From Comamonadaceae bacterium (GTDB lineage: Bacteria > Pseudomonadota > Gammaproteobacteria > Burkholderiales > Burkholderiaceae_C), in contig CANCAO010000072.1 in assembly GCA_947374105.1 (NCBI GenBank), positions 1 to 7,349 of the forward strand: DNA of 7,349 bases, in the 5' to 3' direction. Positions 7,105 through 7,349 of this stretch are shown here, piece after piece. The notes beneath the pieces were generated by a model. The model was given only the letters and a program-made list of their open reading frames with translations. It had not been told where the DNA came from and ran no database searches. Both the position numbers and the translations under genes were made by a program. The number at the start of each line of letters is the position of its first letter. Within the stretch, counting starts at the first letter, position 1.

Positions 7105-7148
7105 AGGCCAATGAATTAATGCGTAAGCAGCTATGAAATAAATAGCAC
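7100..7148. repeat. Degenerate copy of a Comamonadaceae-type intergenic repeat
   Basis: The sequence GCGTAAGCAGCTATGAAATA (7121-7140) continuing into AATAGCA contains an inverted repeat, GCTAT (7130-7134) and ATAGC (7142-7146), with a 7-nt A/T-rich loop. From memory, very similar strings (AAGCAGCTAT, about 7 A/T-rich bases, then ATAGCA, preceded by a GGCCTCTAGCGC-like end) recur between genes in Acidovorax, Polaromonas and Rhodoferax genomes. This copy has diverged at the GGCC end. It is AT-richer than the flanking genes. The inverted repeat is seen; the family assignment is recollection and unverified. Confidence 0.5.
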
Positions 7149-7159
7149 ATCGTGATCCA

Positions 7160-7349
7160 TCAATACAAACCCCGCACTTGTCCCATTAGCCGGGTCAAGC
7201 CCAGCAGCGCATCGGTCTGCGGTGTGGGCACACCGGTGATTTGGCCCAGCTCGCGCACGGCCCCGACCAGCGCGTCCAGCTCAAGCGGCTTGCTGTTTTG
7301 CACGTCTTGCAGCATCGAAGTTTTGAAGGCGCCGAGCTTGAGCGTCACC
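7160..7349 (-). CDS. Ketopantoate reductase family protein (PanE/ApbA), C-terminal fragment
   Basis: The last 63 or so codons of a gene that enters from the right edge; the GTG at 7346-7348 is an internal valine, not a start. The visible part is the end of the ApbA_C helical domain: KTSMLQDVQNSKPLELDALV (9-28 of the fragment), then GAVRELGQITGVPTPQTDAL, which is the standard ketopantoate-reductase signature around the substrate pocket, and a short tail ending in RGLY. The family reduces 2-dehydropantoate to pantoate with NADPH for coenzyme A synthesis, but Burkholderiales carry several paralogues of uncertain substrate, so I give no symbol. The Rossmann domain is outside the window. The gene may be co-transcribed with the EamA gene 65 bp downstream. 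Confidence 0.88.
   Translation of the reverse strand, partial: VTLKLGAFKTSMLQDVQNSKPLELDALVGAVRELGQITGVPTPQTDALLGLTRLMGQVRGLY

Noticed and set aside
1..7349. Possible hidden defence, mobile or CRISPR system
   Set aside because: Every stretch longer than about 130 bp is covered by a recognisable housekeeping, transport or pilin-related gene; no direct-repeat array, transposase, integrase, toxin-antitoxin pair or tRNA-like fold was seen.

Overview
This 7.35 kb window looks like ordinary chromosomal DNA of a GC-rich betaproteobacterium, most likely Burkholderiales, family Comamonadaceae (Rhodoferax, Polaromonas or Limnohabitans type). I base this on the protein sequences (pilin-type O-oligosaccharyltransferase, TfpX/TfpZ protein, LplT, Alr), on the lplT/alr divergent pair, and on a short intergenic sequence at 7100-7148 that resembles a dispersed repeat I associate with Comamonadaceae genomes. 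The family placement comes from recognition, not from a search.

Layout, left to right. (1) The 3' part of a membrane O-antigen ligase/protein O-oligosaccharyltransferase (+, cut by the left edge). (2) moaC for molybdenum cofactor synthesis (-), whose 3' end overlaps the ligase gene by 53 bp. (3) A 114-bp divergent spacer, then a TfpX/TfpZ-family type IV pilin accessory gene (+). (4) An EamA/DMT transporter gene (-) whose stop codon overlaps the tfpZ stop in a shared TTAA. (5) lplT, a lysophospholipid MFS transporter (-), directly upstream of and probably translationally coupled to that EamA gene. (6) A 125-bp divergent control region, then alr, alanine racemase (+). (7) After 29 bp, a second, distinct EamA/DMT transporter (-) with a TTG start behind a strong GGAGG. 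(8) A 65-bp spacer holding the repeat-like element, then the C-terminal end of a ketopantoate-reductase-family gene (-, cut by the right edge).

How the genes fit together. The ligase and TfpZ probably belong to one type IV pilin assembly/glycosylation locus, with moaC sitting between them on the other strand; the pilin gene itself would be expected just left of the window. lplT and alr both concern the envelope (phospholipid repair and D-alanine for peptidoglycan) and share one upstream region. MoaC and the PanE-like fragment are unrelated housekeeping or metabolic genes. Coding strand switches at almost every gene, and convergent genes overlap or nearly touch, so there is little room for classical terminators.

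I found no tRNA, rRNA, CRISPR array, insertion sequence, prophage or clearly undescribed multi-gene system. The most interesting points are the split pilin-modification locus, the repeat-like element that appears to supply the ribosome binding site of the second EamA gene, and the hairpin plus seven-G tract inside the ligase gene.
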